Positions 12,492-21,564 of a stretch of DNA of 64,000 nt are shown in pieces. Position numbers and translations under genes: made by a program. Source of the stretch: CALUOB01 sp944322305 (lineage in GTDB: Bacteria > Actinomycetota > Coriobacteriia > Coriobacteriales > Coriobacteriaceae); assembly GCA_963931605.1 (NCBI GenBank), contig OZ007031.1:992001-1056000 (forward strand), read 5' to 3'. Every line of letters starts with the position of its first letter. The stretch's first letter is position 1. The notes under the pieces are model-generated. The model had not been told where the DNA came from. It worked only from the letters and a program-made list of their open reading frames with translations, and searched no databases.

Positions 12492-14951
12492 CTAGCTACG
12501 GACTTCGCCGCCCACAGCCTTGCACACCTTGGTCACGAGCTTCTGATGCACCTTCTCAACCTCGGCGGAGGTGAGGGTGTGGTCGTCGGCGCGGTAGGTC
12601 AGCGCAAAGGCCATGGACTTCTTGCCGACGCCCACGCGCTGCTCGTCGCGGTACACGTCGAACAGGCGCACCTCGGAGAGAAGCTTGCCGCCGGCCGAGC
12701 GCAGGCGCTGCTCGAGCGTCTCGCACGTCACGTCCTCGTCCACCACGATGGCCAGGTCGACCTCCACCGGCGGGTAGGCGGAGAACGCGTGGTAGGCGTC
12801 CTGCGGGCGGGCGGCGCGCAGCAGCGCCTCGAGGTCGAGCTCAAACGCCGTCACCGGCAGCTTGATGCCGAAGGCGTCGCGGGCCTGGGGATGGATCTCG
12901 CCCACCCAGCCGAGCACCGTGCCGCCGGCGAGCACCTCGGCGGCGCGGCCGGGCTGCAAAAAGCCGTAGGCGTCCGGGTCGCACGGGCGGAAGCGCACCT
13001 TCTCAACGCGCAGCTGGGCGAGAAGCTCCTCGACGATGCCCTTGCCGTCGAAGAAGCGCAGCGGCGCGTACTTCTGGTTGCAGGTGACGTCGCCCCAGGC
13101 GCCGGTAAGCACGGCGGCCACCGAGCGGCGCTCCTTGGGCTGGCTCTTGCCCGGACGGCCGAAGAACAGCGTACCCATCTCGTAGAGCTGGATGTTGGCG
13201 TTGCCGTGGTCCTCGTTGTAGTTCACCGACTGCAGCAGCCCCGGCAAAAGCGAGCGGCGCATCTCGGACTGCTCTGCCACCAGCGGGCGCATGAGCTTGA
13301 CCGGGACGCCGCGGCCCTCCTCGGACATGCCGATCTTCTCAAGGTCGCCGGGAGCCGCGAAGCCGTAGGTGGTGGTTTCGTTCAGGCCGCACGCGCGCAG
13401 GATGCGCCCGATCTTGCGGACGAGGCGCTGCTCGGGCGTGAGGCCGCCCACGTGGTTTTTGGCCGCCGGGATGGTAGCCTCGACGCGGCCCATGCCCCAC
13501 AGGCGCAGAACCTCCTCGATGAGGTCGACCTCGCGCACCAGGTCGGGGCGGAAGGTGGGAGCGGTCACGGCGAGCACGCCGTCGCCGGCCTCGGCAACGA
13601 CGCAGCCCAGGCGCTCGAGCGCCTGCCGGGTGAAGGCCGGGTCGATCTTGGCGCCGCAGAGCGCGTCCACGCGCGCAAGGCGCAGCTCGATGCGGGCGGG
13701 CTCAACGGGCGCGGGGTACACCTCGACATAGCCGGGCGCCACCTCGCCACCGGCGAGCTCCTCGATGAGGGCAGCGGTGACGTTGGCGACCTCCACGCAG
13801 CCGGCGACGTCGACCTGACGCTCGAAGCGCAGCGACGCCTCGGAAATGAGGTCGAGATCGCGGCTCGTGTGCGAGGTGCGGCCCGCGTTGAAGCAGGCGC
13901 TCTCGATAAGCACGTCGGTGGAGTCGTCCTCGATCTCGGAGTTGAGGCCGCCCATCACGCCGGCGAGCGCCACCGGGCGCCCCGCGTCGGTGATGAGGCC
14001 CATGCCGGCCGAGAGCGCGCGCTCCTTGCCGTCGAGGGTGGTGAACTGCTCGCCCTCATGAGCGGCGCGCACCACCACGTGGCGCTGGCCCTTCTCGTCG
14101 GCCTCGAACGCGGCCATGTCGAAGGCGTGGAGCGGCTGGCCGGTGAGCATCATCACGTAGTTGGTGATGTCCACCACGTTGTTGATGCTGCGCACGCCGG
14201 CCGCGGCCAGGCGCTCGACCATCCAGTCGGGCGAGGGACCCACCTTCACGTTACGCACCACGCGCATCACGTAGCGGTCGCACAGGTCCTCGTCGGCGAT
14301 CTCCACCGTCACGGCCTCAGCAGCGGGCGCGCCCTGCTCGCAGGCGATGGCGGGAAGCTCCACGTGGGTGTCGCGGCCGAGCACCGCGCCCACCTCGCGC
14401 GCCATGCCCACCATCGACAGGCAATCCGGGCGGTTGGGGGTGATCTCGCAGTCGAGCACCGTGTCGGCGAGGTCGGCGTACTGCGCGAAGGGCACGCCCA
14501 CCGGCGCGTCCTCGGGCAGGATCATGATGCCGGAGTGGTCAGAGCCGAGCCCCAGCTCGCGGGCCGAGCAGTTCATGCCGCAGGAGGCCACGCCGCGCAG
14601 CTTGGCCTTCTTGATCTTGACCCCGCCGGGCAGCTCGGCGCCCACCATGGCCACCACGATGTGGTCGCCGGCGTTGAAGTTCTGCGCGCCGCACACGATC
14701 TGAAGCGGCTCGGGGCTGCCGTCCTGCCCTAAGTTGGCCGCGCCCACGTCCACCGTGGTGACCCACATGTGGTCGGAGTCGGGGTGGGGCTCCTTGGTGA
14801 GGACCTTGCCGGTCACCACGTGGTCGAGCGACTGGCCGACGGCCTCGACGCCCTCGACCTCGGTGCCGGTGCGGATGAGCTCGGTCACCAGCTCCTGCGG
14901 GTCGTCGGGCACATCCACCATGGTTTTAAGCCATTTGTAGGAGACGCGCAT
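12492..14951 (-). CDS. pheT: phenylalanine--tRNA ligase beta subunit
   Basis: 819 residues. The N-terminal OB-fold tRNA-binding domain (about 40-150, including ILTKEPHPDSDHMWVT-like sequence and CGAQNF), the B3/4 editing region, the B5 DNA-binding-like domain and a C-terminal FDX-ACB anticodon-binding domain (AYPPVEVDLAIVVDEDV to the end) are all recognisable. It forms the alpha2-beta2 PheRS with the upstream pheS product and edits mischarged Tyr-tRNAPhe. It begins 28 bases after pheS, so the two are co-transcribed under the T-box leader. Confidence 0.97.
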   Translation of the reverse strand: MRVSYKWLKTMVDVPDDPQELVTELIRTGTEVEGVEAVGQSLDHVVTGKVLTKEPHPDSDHMWVTTVDVGAANLGQDGSPEPLQIVCGAQNFNAGDHIVVAMVGAELPGGVKIKKAKLRGVASCGMNCSARELGLGSDHSGIMILPEDAPVGVPFAQYADLADTVLDCEITPNRPDCLSMVGMAREVGAVLGRDTHVELPAIACEQGAPAAEAVTVEIADEDLCDRYVMRVVRNVKVGPSPDWMVERLAAAGVRSINNVVDITNYVMMLTGQPLHAFDMAAFEADEKGQRHVVVRAAHEGEQFTTLDGKERALSAGMGLITDAGRPVALAGVMGGLNSEIEDDSTDVLIESACFNAGRTSHTSRDLDLISEASLRFERQVDVAGCVEVANVTAALIEELAGGEVAPGYVEVYPAPVEPARIELRLARVDALCGAKIDPAFTRQALERLGCVVAEAGDGVLAVTAPTFRPDLVREVDLIEEVLRLWGMGRVEATIPAAKNHVGGLTPEQRLVRKIGRILRACGLNETTTYGFAAPGDLEKIGMSEEGRGVPVKLMRPLVAEQSEMRRSLLPGLLQSVNYNEDHGNANIQLYEMGTLFFGRPGKSQPKERRSVAAVLTGAWGDVTCNQKYAPLRFFDGKGIVEELLAQLRVEKVRFRPCDPDAYGFLQPGRAAEVLAGGTVLGWVGEIHPQARDAFGIKLPVTAFELDLEALLRAARPQDAYHAFSAYPPVEVDLAIVVDEDVTCETLEQRLRSAGGKLLSEVRLFDVYRDEQRVGVGKKSMAFALTYRADDHTLTSAEVEKVHQKLVTKVCKAVGGEVRS

Positions 14952-14979
14952 GGCGGCTCCTCCTCTCTCTTATATAAGG

Positions 14980-16056
14980 TTAGAACTGGGCGAGGAAGCG
15001 CATGTCGCCGGTCATGAGGGCGCGCAGGTCGGGCAGGTCGTAGCGCAGCGCGGCCACGCGCTCGACGCCAATGCCGAAGGCGAAGCCGGTGTAGCGCTCG
15101 GAGTCGACGCCGCTCATCTCGAGCACGTTGGGGTCGACCATGCCGCAGCCCAGGATCTCGATCCAGCCGGTGTGCTTGCAGAAGCTGCAGCCCTCGCCGT
15201 GGCAGACGTTGCACGAGACGTCAACCTCGCAGCTGGGCTCGGTGAACGGGAAGAAGTGCGGGCGGTAGCGCGTCTTGCGGTCCTGGCCGAACATGGCGCG
15301 GATGAAGGTGTCGAGCGTGCCCTTGAGGTCGCCGAAGGTGATACCCTCGTCGACCACGAGGCCCTCCACCTGGTTGAACTGCGGCAGGTGGCAGGCGTCC
15401 GGCGTGTCGGGGCGGTAGACGGTGCCCGGCGAGATCATGTAGATGGGCAGCTCGCCGCGCTCGAGGGCGTGCACCTGCTGGCCGGAGGTCTGCGTGCGCA
15501 GCAGGATGTCGGACTCGCCGCGGGCATGCTTCTCAGCGTGCTCGGCGGTGCCGGCGGCGTTGTCCACCACGTAGAAGGTGTCGCGGGCCGAGCGGCTGGG
15601 GTGGTCCTCCGGGGCGTTGAGCGCGGTGAAGTTGTAGTAGGTCGTCTCCACCTGGCGGCCGGGCTCAACGGTGTAGCCCATGCCGCAGAACACGTCCTCC
15701 ATCTCCTCGATGATCGCCGAGATCAGGTGCTGGTGGCCGAGCGCGGGGCGCACACCGGGCAGCGTCACGTCAACGGCCTCGGTGGCCATCAGGCTCTCCA
15801 TGGCCTGGGCACGCACCGAGCTCGCGCTCTGCTCGAGCATCGTCTCGATCATGCGGCGCAGCTCGTTGGCGCGCTTGCCCACGGCGGGGCGCTCCTCCGG
15901 GGAGATCTTGCCCATCATGCGCATCGCGTTGGTCAGCGAACCCTTGCGCCCGAGCAGCGCCACGCGCGCCGCCTCGATCTTGTCGGCGGTGTCGGCGCCC
16001 TCGATCAGCGCGCGCGCCTCGCCTTCGAGCTGTGCCAGCTCATCGATAAGACTCAT
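14980..16056 (-). CDS. pheS: phenylalanine--tRNA ligase alpha subunit
   Basis: 358 residues. An N-terminal coiled coil (about 1-90) precedes a class II aminoacyl-tRNA synthetase core. HPSRSARDTFYV is motif 1-adjacent, FTEPSCEVDVSC is motif 2, and GFAFGIGVERVAALRYD is motif 3 with the ATP-contacting arginine. The core forms phenylalanyl-adenylate and charges tRNAPhe. It is first in the pheST operon, 16 bases after the leader terminator. Length and order are standard. Confidence 0.97.
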   Translation of the reverse strand: MSLIDELAQLEGEARALIEGADTADKIEAARVALLGRKGSLTNAMRMMGKISPEERPAVGKRANELRRMIETMLEQSASSVRAQAMESLMATEAVDVTLPGVRPALGHQHLISAIIEEMEDVFCGMGYTVEPGRQVETTYYNFTALNAPEDHPSRSARDTFYVVDNAAGTAEHAEKHARGESDILLRTQTSGQQVHALERGELPIYMISPGTVYRPDTPDACHLPQFNQVEGLVVDEGITFGDLKGTLDTFIRAMFGQDRKTRYRPHFFPFTEPSCEVDVSCNVCHGEGCSFCKHTGWIEILGCGMVDPNVLEMSGVDSERYTGFAFGIGVERVAALRYDLPDLRALMTGDMRFLAQF

Positions 16057-16071
16057 GCCTCATCCTTCCCA

Positions 16072-16118
16072 TGAAAAAAGCCGCCCTCGGAAGCCCCTGC
16101 GAGCTCCCAAGGACGGCT
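16072..16118 (-). terminator. T-box leader terminator
   Basis: On the minus strand GCCGTCCTTGGGAGC pairs with GCTTCCGAGGGCGGC across a short loop and runs into six U residues (A tract 16074-16079). It lies between the T-box sequence and pheS, where uncharged tRNAPhe would be expected to switch it to the antiterminator. Confidence 0.88.
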
Positions 16119-16350
16119 GTTGACCGCGGTACCACCTTGCTTGGCGGGCGGGATGTCTGCCCCGCGCGCCCTCTTTTCGCCCGATATCGCCCGGGCCGGC
16201 GGCTTCCCTACTCAGCGGGAGGCCCGCCGTTCAGGTCGCTGCTCGGGAGTGAACGCAAAGCCCGTCTCGGCAGGAGGGCTTGCAGCCCGTGACCCTCCCT
16301 CTCTTCGCCGCGACTTCAGGGCCCTGCCCTCTCCGTCAACGCGTTGGCCA
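16072..16350 (-). promoter_or_regulatory. T-box riboswitch controlling pheS-pheT
   Basis: The conserved T-box AAGGTGGTACCGCGGTC is read on the minus strand at 16122-16138, immediately before the terminator. The leader extends upstream with several GC-rich stems to about 16350. A UUC triplet within GCGTTCACTCCC at about 16248-16256 is a candidate phenylalanine specifier, but the stem I fold was not computed, so the specifier and 5' end are provisional. The element should sense uncharged tRNAPhe and raise synthetase expression. Confidence 0.88.
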
Positions 16351-16408
16351 ACAGGGTAGCACATTTCCGCGCAGACGGGTACGGCGAGAAGGGCGCGGCG
16401 GCGCCTCC

Positions 16409-19400
16409 TCACGCCGGGAGCGCGGCCCCGGTCACCACCGCCTCGTAGAGCTCCCGCGTCGCCTGCTCGGGCGCCGCGCCGGTTTCGCAGGCGAGCAGGC
16501 GCGCGTGCTCCTCGAACAGCGCCACCGCCTCGCTGCGGCGGCCTTGCCTTCCGTAAACGCGCAGGGCGCAGCGCACCACGTCCTCGCGGAAGGGGCGCTG
16601 GGCCAGCGCCGCCTGGACAAGCCACGAGGCCACGGGCAGCTGGCCGTCCTCGAGCGCCGCGGACGCGCCGGTCACCATGCAGTCGAGGAACTTGGTGCGC
16701 AGCGTCTTGCGTGTGCGCTCGAAAAAGCCCAGCACGCCGCGGCTCGGCTCGTACAGGGCGCCGGCGTACAGCTCCTCGAGCTTCAGGCAGGTCTCCAAAA
16801 GCTGGGGCAGGGGCAGCTCGGCGCGGTGCACGAGCACGTCGCGCGCCAGCGCGTTGAAGCGCGCCACGTCGGTGGTGACGAACTCGGGGTTCAAGGCGAT
16901 GCCGTCACCCTGGGCGATCACGTAGGTCGGGCCTCCCGTGGCCTGCCCGAGTGCGCGGCGCAGCGACGAGAGCGTCATGTAGAGGTTCTCGCGGGCATGG
17001 CGCGCGTCGCTTTGCGGCCACATCTCGGAGGCGATCACCCGGCGGTCGACGAAGGTGCCCAGGCACAGCGCCAGGCGCGCCGCGAGCGCGTCGGCCCGGC
17101 GGCGGCGCCAGGCGTCGCCCGCCAGCACGTGGCCGTTCTTCTCGGCGCAAAAACCGCCGAGCAGCCTGATCTCCACCTGCCCCAGGCCGAGCTCGTCAAC
17201 CGGGGAGGCGGCAAGCGCCGGGCGCTCGGTGCGCAGCGCGGCACCGCCGGCCTCGTAGCCAGGCGGCAACAGGCGCCGCAGCGCCCCGGCGGCCTCGCCC
17301 GCGCAGGCAAGCGCCAGCCGGGCCACCGCCTTGAGCGCCGGGGCGAGCATGGCCTTCCGATGACGCGAGAACCACGCGGAGAGCTCGGCATCCGAGCGGA
17401 CGGCGGACAGCACGAGGGCGACGCGCCACGCGGCGAAGCCGTCGACCTCCTCGGCGTCGAGGTCGGCGCGGTCGGCCTCGGCCCGGAGCGACACGAGCGA
17501 GGACGACCGCAGCGCGGCCACGCCGTCAAGCAGGGCCGCCCAGCGCGCGAGCACGCCGCCGTTCTCGCCGGAAAGGCGCAGGACCTGCTGCGCACGGAAC
17601 TGGGCGCTCACCGTCTGCGCGCGCAGCAGGTCGTTCCACCCGTGCGCCACGGTGGCGAACAGCTGGAAGGGCCCGTCTGCGGCGCGCACCGCCGCGGCCG
17701 CCGCCTCGCTCATGACCCCGTCGTCCACCGGCGCCGCGCCCCGCACCATGGCGCGCACCGCGAGCACGAGCCGCGCCCAGGCCGAAAGCCCGAGCATCTT
17801 GCCATGCTCAAGCGCCTGGGCCTCCTCCGCCACCTGGTCACCAGACGCGTCCAGGCCGTCGTCGCGCGCGGCGAAGGCGCCGGCGAGCATCAGATCCAGG
17901 CGCACGAGCAGCGCGGGGATGTCGAGCGCATTGCCGTTCTCGACCGCGTACTCGCGCAGCTCGGGCGCCACCTGGGCAAAGGAGCCGTCGCGCAGCGCCT
18001 CGCGGGCGCGCAGGTGCAGCCTCAGCTGCACGGTGCGCGCCGAGGGGTCGCCCTTCTGCGCGAAGCTGACCCGCGGAAGCTCTGCGGCGCTGCCCGGGTC
18101 CAGCAGCTCGCGGCACGCGAGCGCCGCATCCCAGTCATCCGCGCTCACCTCGCGCGTCACCTCGTCGGCGCGGGAGGCCAGCTCCACGGAGAGCGCCCGG
18201 GCCGCGCGCCGGTTGCCGGTGAGCAGGTTGGCCACGTAGGCCGCAAGCGCCAGCCCGAGCTCCACCGGGCGCGCCTCGTCCTTCCCGGGCGCAAGGCGGC
18301 CGCCGGGGCGGCGGTTGAGCGCCGTCAGGTCGCCGTGCACCGCGCGCACCGCCTCCCCGTGGCCGTCCAGGCACACCTGCACGGGGAAGCGCGCGATGAG
18401 CGCGGCGGCCTCCGAACGGTCGAGCACGCTGGTGGCGATCCACACGGCGTCGTCGGTGCGCCCCTGCGCCATGAGCGCCCGGGCGACGCGCGCGGCGAGC
18501 ACCGGCTCTTTGGAGGCGATCAGGCGCGCGAGCTGCTCGTAGGTTGAGCCGCGCATCCTCACGCACGAGAAGCTCCCCCGCCCCGCGTCGAGCCCGAAGA
18601 CCGGGTAAGACACCGCGATGCGGCGCACGTCCTCCTCCCGCACGCGGATGCCGCCGCGCTCGAGCATGGCGAAGCTCCCCCGGCGCGCGAGCACCATCGC
18701 CCGCATCAGACGCCCGGACCCGCCGCGCGGCGGGTCGGCCACCACCGCGCGGTACACCGCCGTGACCTCGCGGTCGAGCGCCACGGAGTCCTGTGGCCGC
18801 TCGGTGAGCCCGCGCAGCGCCGCCACGAACGCCGGGATCCCCTGGGTGTAGCCGTACATGTCTATCTGCGGCGATATGGCAAGCGCCCGGGCCCAGTCGG
18901 CGTACTCGCGCGTCTGCACCTTGAACGCCTGGGCCCCGATCTTGGCCGCGTCGCCCATGGAGCGCATGAGCGCGTCGGAGCCGGGCGTGCACGACAGTAC
19001 CACCTCGAACCCGGCGGCCCGCATCCGCCTGAGCTCGGACACCACCTGCACGCAGCGCTTCTTGCTGTAGTTGGGCACGTTGTCCACCGCCACGAGCGGC
19101 CGCGCCGAGGGCTCGAGCTCGCGGGAGGCCAGGTCCATCTGCTGCAGGAACTCGGCGGCCGTCAGGCCGCGCGCGTCGATCAGGCGCGCGGAGGCGCGCT
19201 TGTCATCTTGGCGCACCTGCATGACGAGCTCGAGCAGCGCGGCGGTCTTGCCGAAGCCGAACGGCGCGCAGAGAAACACCGTGCCCGCCTCGCCTCCCGC
19301 GACCTCGAGCTGGCGCATGAGCCGGTTGCGGGGCACGAGCAGGCTCATCCCCCGGGCGGGCGCCGCCCCTTGGCCCGGCGCGTCCTGTACCCGGCGCCCC

Positions 19401-19432
19401 TCGCGCAGCGCGTCTTGCTGTCCTACCACCAT
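16409..19432 (-). CDS. large ATPase-SARP/BTAD transcriptional regulator
   Basis: 1,007 residues; the ATG at 19432 has AGGAGG at 19441-19446. Residues 56-63 (APFGFGKT) are a Walker A loop of a STAND-like NTPase domain, followed by LVAVDNVP, which could be Walker B. The middle 500 residues are Ala/Arg/Leu-rich helical, TPR-like sequence. From about residue 745 a SARP-type winged helix begins (VEIRLLGGF, then DRRVIASEMWPQ and ENLYMTLSSLRRALG), and the C-terminal 130 residues are a bacterial transcriptional activation domain. This order, ATPase first and DNA-binding domain near the C-terminus, resembles inverted MalT/SARP proteins of Coriobacteria. Targets are unknown. Confidence 0.85.
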   Translation of the reverse strand: MVVGQQDALREGRRVQDAPGQGAAPARGMSLLVPRNRLMRQLEVAGGEAGTVFLCAPFGFGKTAALLELVMQVRQDDKRASARLIDARGLTAAEFLQQMDLASRELEPSARPLVAVDNVPNYSKKRCVQVVSELRRMRAAGFEVVLSCTPGSDALMRSMGDAAKIGAQAFKVQTREYADWARALAISPQIDMYGYTQGIPAFVAALRGLTERPQDSVALDREVTAVYRAVVADPPRGGSGRLMRAMVLARRGSFAMLERGGIRVREEDVRRIAVSYPVFGLDAGRGSFSCVRMRGSTYEQLARLIASKEPVLAARVARALMAQGRTDDAVWIATSVLDRSEAAALIARFPVQVCLDGHGEAVRAVHGDLTALNRRPGGRLAPGKDEARPVELGLALAAYVANLLTGNRRAARALSVELASRADEVTREVSADDWDAALACRELLDPGSAAELPRVSFAQKGDPSARTVQLRLHLRAREALRDGSFAQVAPELREYAVENGNALDIPALLVRLDLMLAGAFAARDDGLDASGDQVAEEAQALEHGKMLGLSAWARLVLAVRAMVRGAAPVDDGVMSEAAAAAVRAADGPFQLFATVAHGWNDLLRAQTVSAQFRAQQVLRLSGENGGVLARWAALLDGVAALRSSSLVSLRAEADRADLDAEEVDGFAAWRVALVLSAVRSDAELSAWFSRHRKAMLAPALKAVARLALACAGEAAGALRRLLPPGYEAGGAALRTERPALAASPVDELGLGQVEIRLLGGFCAEKNGHVLAGDAWRRRRADALAARLALCLGTFVDRRVIASEMWPQSDARHARENLYMTLSSLRRALGQATGGPTYVIAQGDGIALNPEFVTTDVARFNALARDVLVHRAELPLPQLLETCLKLEELYAGALYEPSRGVLGFFERTRKTLRTKFLDCMVTGASAALEDGQLPVASWLVQAALAQRPFREDVVRCALRVYGRQGRRSEAVALFEEHARLLACETGAAPEQATRELYEAVVTGAALPA

Positions 19433-19927
19433 GTGCGTATCCTCCTTTGCTGCGCCCTGGGCCGTGTCCCCCGGGCTTTTCCTTACCTTTCAGGCTACAA
19501 AGAGAACCGCTCGGCGAGCTCGGGCCCACCTCCGCGCCGCGGGGCTATCATGCATAGGTTTGGCGGGACTGCGGTTGGATATGTGCCAAGGGCCTGCACC
19601 GTTTGCCGGCGAGAAGCAACCGCTGGGCAGGCAGGGCCCCTGCTCCGCCAAGGTCGCGGCGGGTTGCGCGCCAAGATCGCGCCGGTTGGAAGGCACGGTG
19701 GCCGCGGCACCGCCGGACGCTGCGCGGCGTACACGCACCGCATGCCGCCGCACCCCGGTCCGCCGGCATCGCAAGGCACCCGCCGCCCCGCCAACCCCGC
19801 GCCAGCGCTTCTCGCCCAAAAGGAGGGCCGCGCGCATGCAAAAACTCGGCGTGCCGCCACCTGCGTGCCGAGGCCTGGGGTATAGTCAGACCGTGCAATC
19901 TTTTCCCAAGTGCAAAGGAGCGCGCCC
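19433..19927. other. 495-base divergent intergenic region
   Basis: No gene is supported. It must hold the promoters of the minus-strand regulator and the plus-strand degV gene. TATAGT at 19881-19886, 42 bases before degV, is a fair -10 candidate but has a poor -35. Open frames across this stretch are GC-driven and lack ribosome sites. Confidence 0.5.
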
Positions 19928-20797
19928 ATGGGCTACGAAATCGTCACCGACTCCTGCTGCAACCTCACCGAGACCACCATCGACGAGCTGGGGCTCCACA
20001 TCCTGCCGCTCACCTTCATGGTCGACGGGAAAGAGCGCCGCAGCTACCTCAAGGGGCAGGTCACCGACCTCAAGCAGTTCTACACGATGATGCGCGAGGG
20101 CAAGGTCATCAAAACCTCGCTGCCCAACCTCGCCGAGTCCGAGGTGACGATCCGCAGCATCCTCGACCGCGGCAACGACGTGCTGTACCTGGGCTTTTCC
20201 AGCGGCCTCTCGGGAACCTTCGAGGCGACCGACCTGCTCTGCAAGCAGCTGGCGGCCGAGTACCCCGAGCGCACGCTCATCTGCGTCGACACGCTGGCGG
20301 CCTCCGGCGGCGAGGGCCTGCTCGTGTACCACGCCGCCAAGAAGGCGCAGGCGGGCGAGCCGATCGAGGAGGTTGCCCGCTGGGTCGAGGAGCGCAAGCT
20401 CCACCTCGCCCACTGGTTCACCGTCGACGACCTCATGTTCCTGTTCCGCGGCGGCCGCGTGAGCCGCACGAGCGCCTGGGCGGGCACCATGCTCAACATC
20501 AAGCCCGTCATGCACGTGGACAACGAGGGGCACCTCATCCCGCTGGAGAAGGTCCGCGGGCGCAAGAAGTCGCTCAAGGCGCTCGTGAAGCACATGGCCG
20601 CGAGCGTCGAGCGCCCCATCGAGGAGCCGATCTTCATCACCCACGGCGACTGCCTGGACGAGGCTGAGTGCCTGGCCGACCTCATCCGCGCCGAGCTCGG
20701 CGTCTCCGACATCCGCATCAACTACGTGGACCCCGTCATCGGCGCGCACTCCGGCCCCGGCACCATGGCGCTGTTCTTCCTGGCCGACAAGCGCTAG
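19928..20797 (+). CDS. DegV family fatty-acid-binding protein
   Basis: 289 residues from the ATG at 19928, preceded by AAAGGAG; MGYEIVTDSCCNL is the canonical start. FSSGLSGTFEATDLL contains the Ser/Thr residues that hold the fatty-acid carboxylate, and VDTLAASGGEGLLVYHAA and YVDPVIGAHSGPGTMALFF are later family blocks. DegV/FakB proteins present fatty acids to the FakA kinase; no FakA is visible in the window. Followed after 27 bases by ybaK on the same strand, probably one transcript. Confidence 0.92.
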   Translation: MGYEIVTDSCCNLTETTIDELGLHILPLTFMVDGKERRSYLKGQVTDLKQFYTMMREGKVIKTSLPNLAESEVTIRSILDRGNDVLYLGFSSGLSGTFEATDLLCKQLAAEYPERTLICVDTLAASGGEGLLVYHAAKKAQAGEPIEEVARWVEERKLHLAHWFTVDDLMFLFRGGRVSRTSAWAGTMLNIKPVMHVDNEGHLIPLEKVRGRKKSLKALVKHMAASVERPIEEPIFITHGDCLDEAECLADLIRAELGVSDIRINYVDPVIGAHSGPGTMALFFLADKR

Positions 20798-20824
20798 CGG
20801 CGGGCAACAAGAGAGGGCTGCCTC

Positions 20825-21301
20825 ATGGCTATCGAGAAGGTGCGCGCGTATTTCCGCGCGCAGGGTATGGAGATGCGCATCTTGGAGTTCGACACGTCGA
20901 GCGCCACGGTTGAGCTGGCGGCGCAGGCGGTGGGGTGCGAGCCGGCGCGCATCGCCAAGACGCTCTCGTTTTACGCAGGCGACCGTGTGGCGCTTGTCGT
21001 TGCCGCCGGCGACGCGCGCATCGACAACCCCAAGTTCAAGGCGACCTTCCACACCAAGGCCAAGATGCTCAGGGCCGACGACGCCGAGGCGCTTATCGGA
21101 CACGCGGTGGGCGGCGTGTGCCCCTTCGCCGTGAACGACGGCTGCGACGTGTACCTGGACGAGAGCCTCAAGCGCTTCGACACGGTCTACCCCGCCTGCG
21201 GCAGCGCCAACAGCGCCATCGGCCTTGCCATCGCCGAGCTCGAGCGCTACGCCGCGCCCGTTGCGTGGGTCGACGTCTGCAAGCTGCCGGCCGGCCAGTA
21301 A
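20825..21301 (+). CDS. ybaK: YbaK/EbsC-type aminoacyl-tRNA deacylase
   Basis: 158 residues. The fold signature includes ARIAKTLSFYAGD with the conserved lysine, NPKFKATF, GHAVGGVCPFAV and the C-terminal VYPACGSANSAIGLA. Family members hydrolyse mischarged tRNAs, Cys-tRNAPro for YbaK itself. GHAVGGVCPF and the C-terminal GSAN motif fit the YbaK-like subgroup better than ProX. It probably shares a transcript with degV and ends just before an unusual repeat cluster. Confidence 0.88.
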   Translation: MAIEKVRAYFRAQGMEMRILEFDTSSATVELAAQAVGCEPARIAKTLSFYAGDRVALVVAAGDARIDNPKFKATFHTKAKMLRADDAEALIGHAVGGVCPFAVNDGCDVYLDESLKRFDTVYPACGSANSAIGLAIAELERYAAPVAWVDVCKLPAGQ

Positions 21302-21310
21302 GCGGCGCTT

Positions 21311-21503
21311 GTGCCGGTCACGCTACCGGTTACGCATATCTTCTCGCCACCGGTCACGGTGCCGGTCACTCTGCCGGTTACGCATATCTTCTCGCAGGGC
21401 TTTTGCATAACACCCTCAAAAGGCACGTCGTCTACCAGCGGGTTTGCGAGAAGCAACGGTTATGCCGCATTAATCTGAACGAGAAGAGATGCGTAACCGG
21501 CAC
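21311..21503. repeat. direct and inverted repeat cluster between convergent genes
   Basis: A 37-bp unit (core CCGGTTACGCATATCTTCTC) occurs at 21311-21347 and again at 21359-21395, differing at two positions, with a 48-bp period. A third copy of the core lies inverted at 21480-21503 (GAGAAGAGATGCGTAACCGG, one mismatch). Either direct copy can pair with the inverted one into a roughly 23-bp stem. Simpler CCGGTCAC motifs repeat inside the units. The cluster sits between ybaK and the convergent DUF389 gene. Confidence 0.8.
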
Positions 21504-21564
21504 TTCTCCCCCGCGCCGCTCGCTGACCCCTCCCCACGCACCCGCACCGCCCGCAGACCCCGCC

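Noticed and set aside
12423..14732. 769-codon open frame on the plus strand opposite pheT
   Set aside because: It mirrors the pheT gene, is His/Ala/Gly-rich as expected from reading GC-rich coding DNA backwards, and has no ribosome site or domain.
16280..18547. 755-codon plus-strand frame opposite the SARP regulator
   Set aside because: Arg/Gly/His-rich shadow of the real minus-strand gene; no family signature.
21311..21395. Direct repeats considered as a small CRISPR array
   Set aside because: Only two units, a spacer of about 11 bases, and no cas genes.
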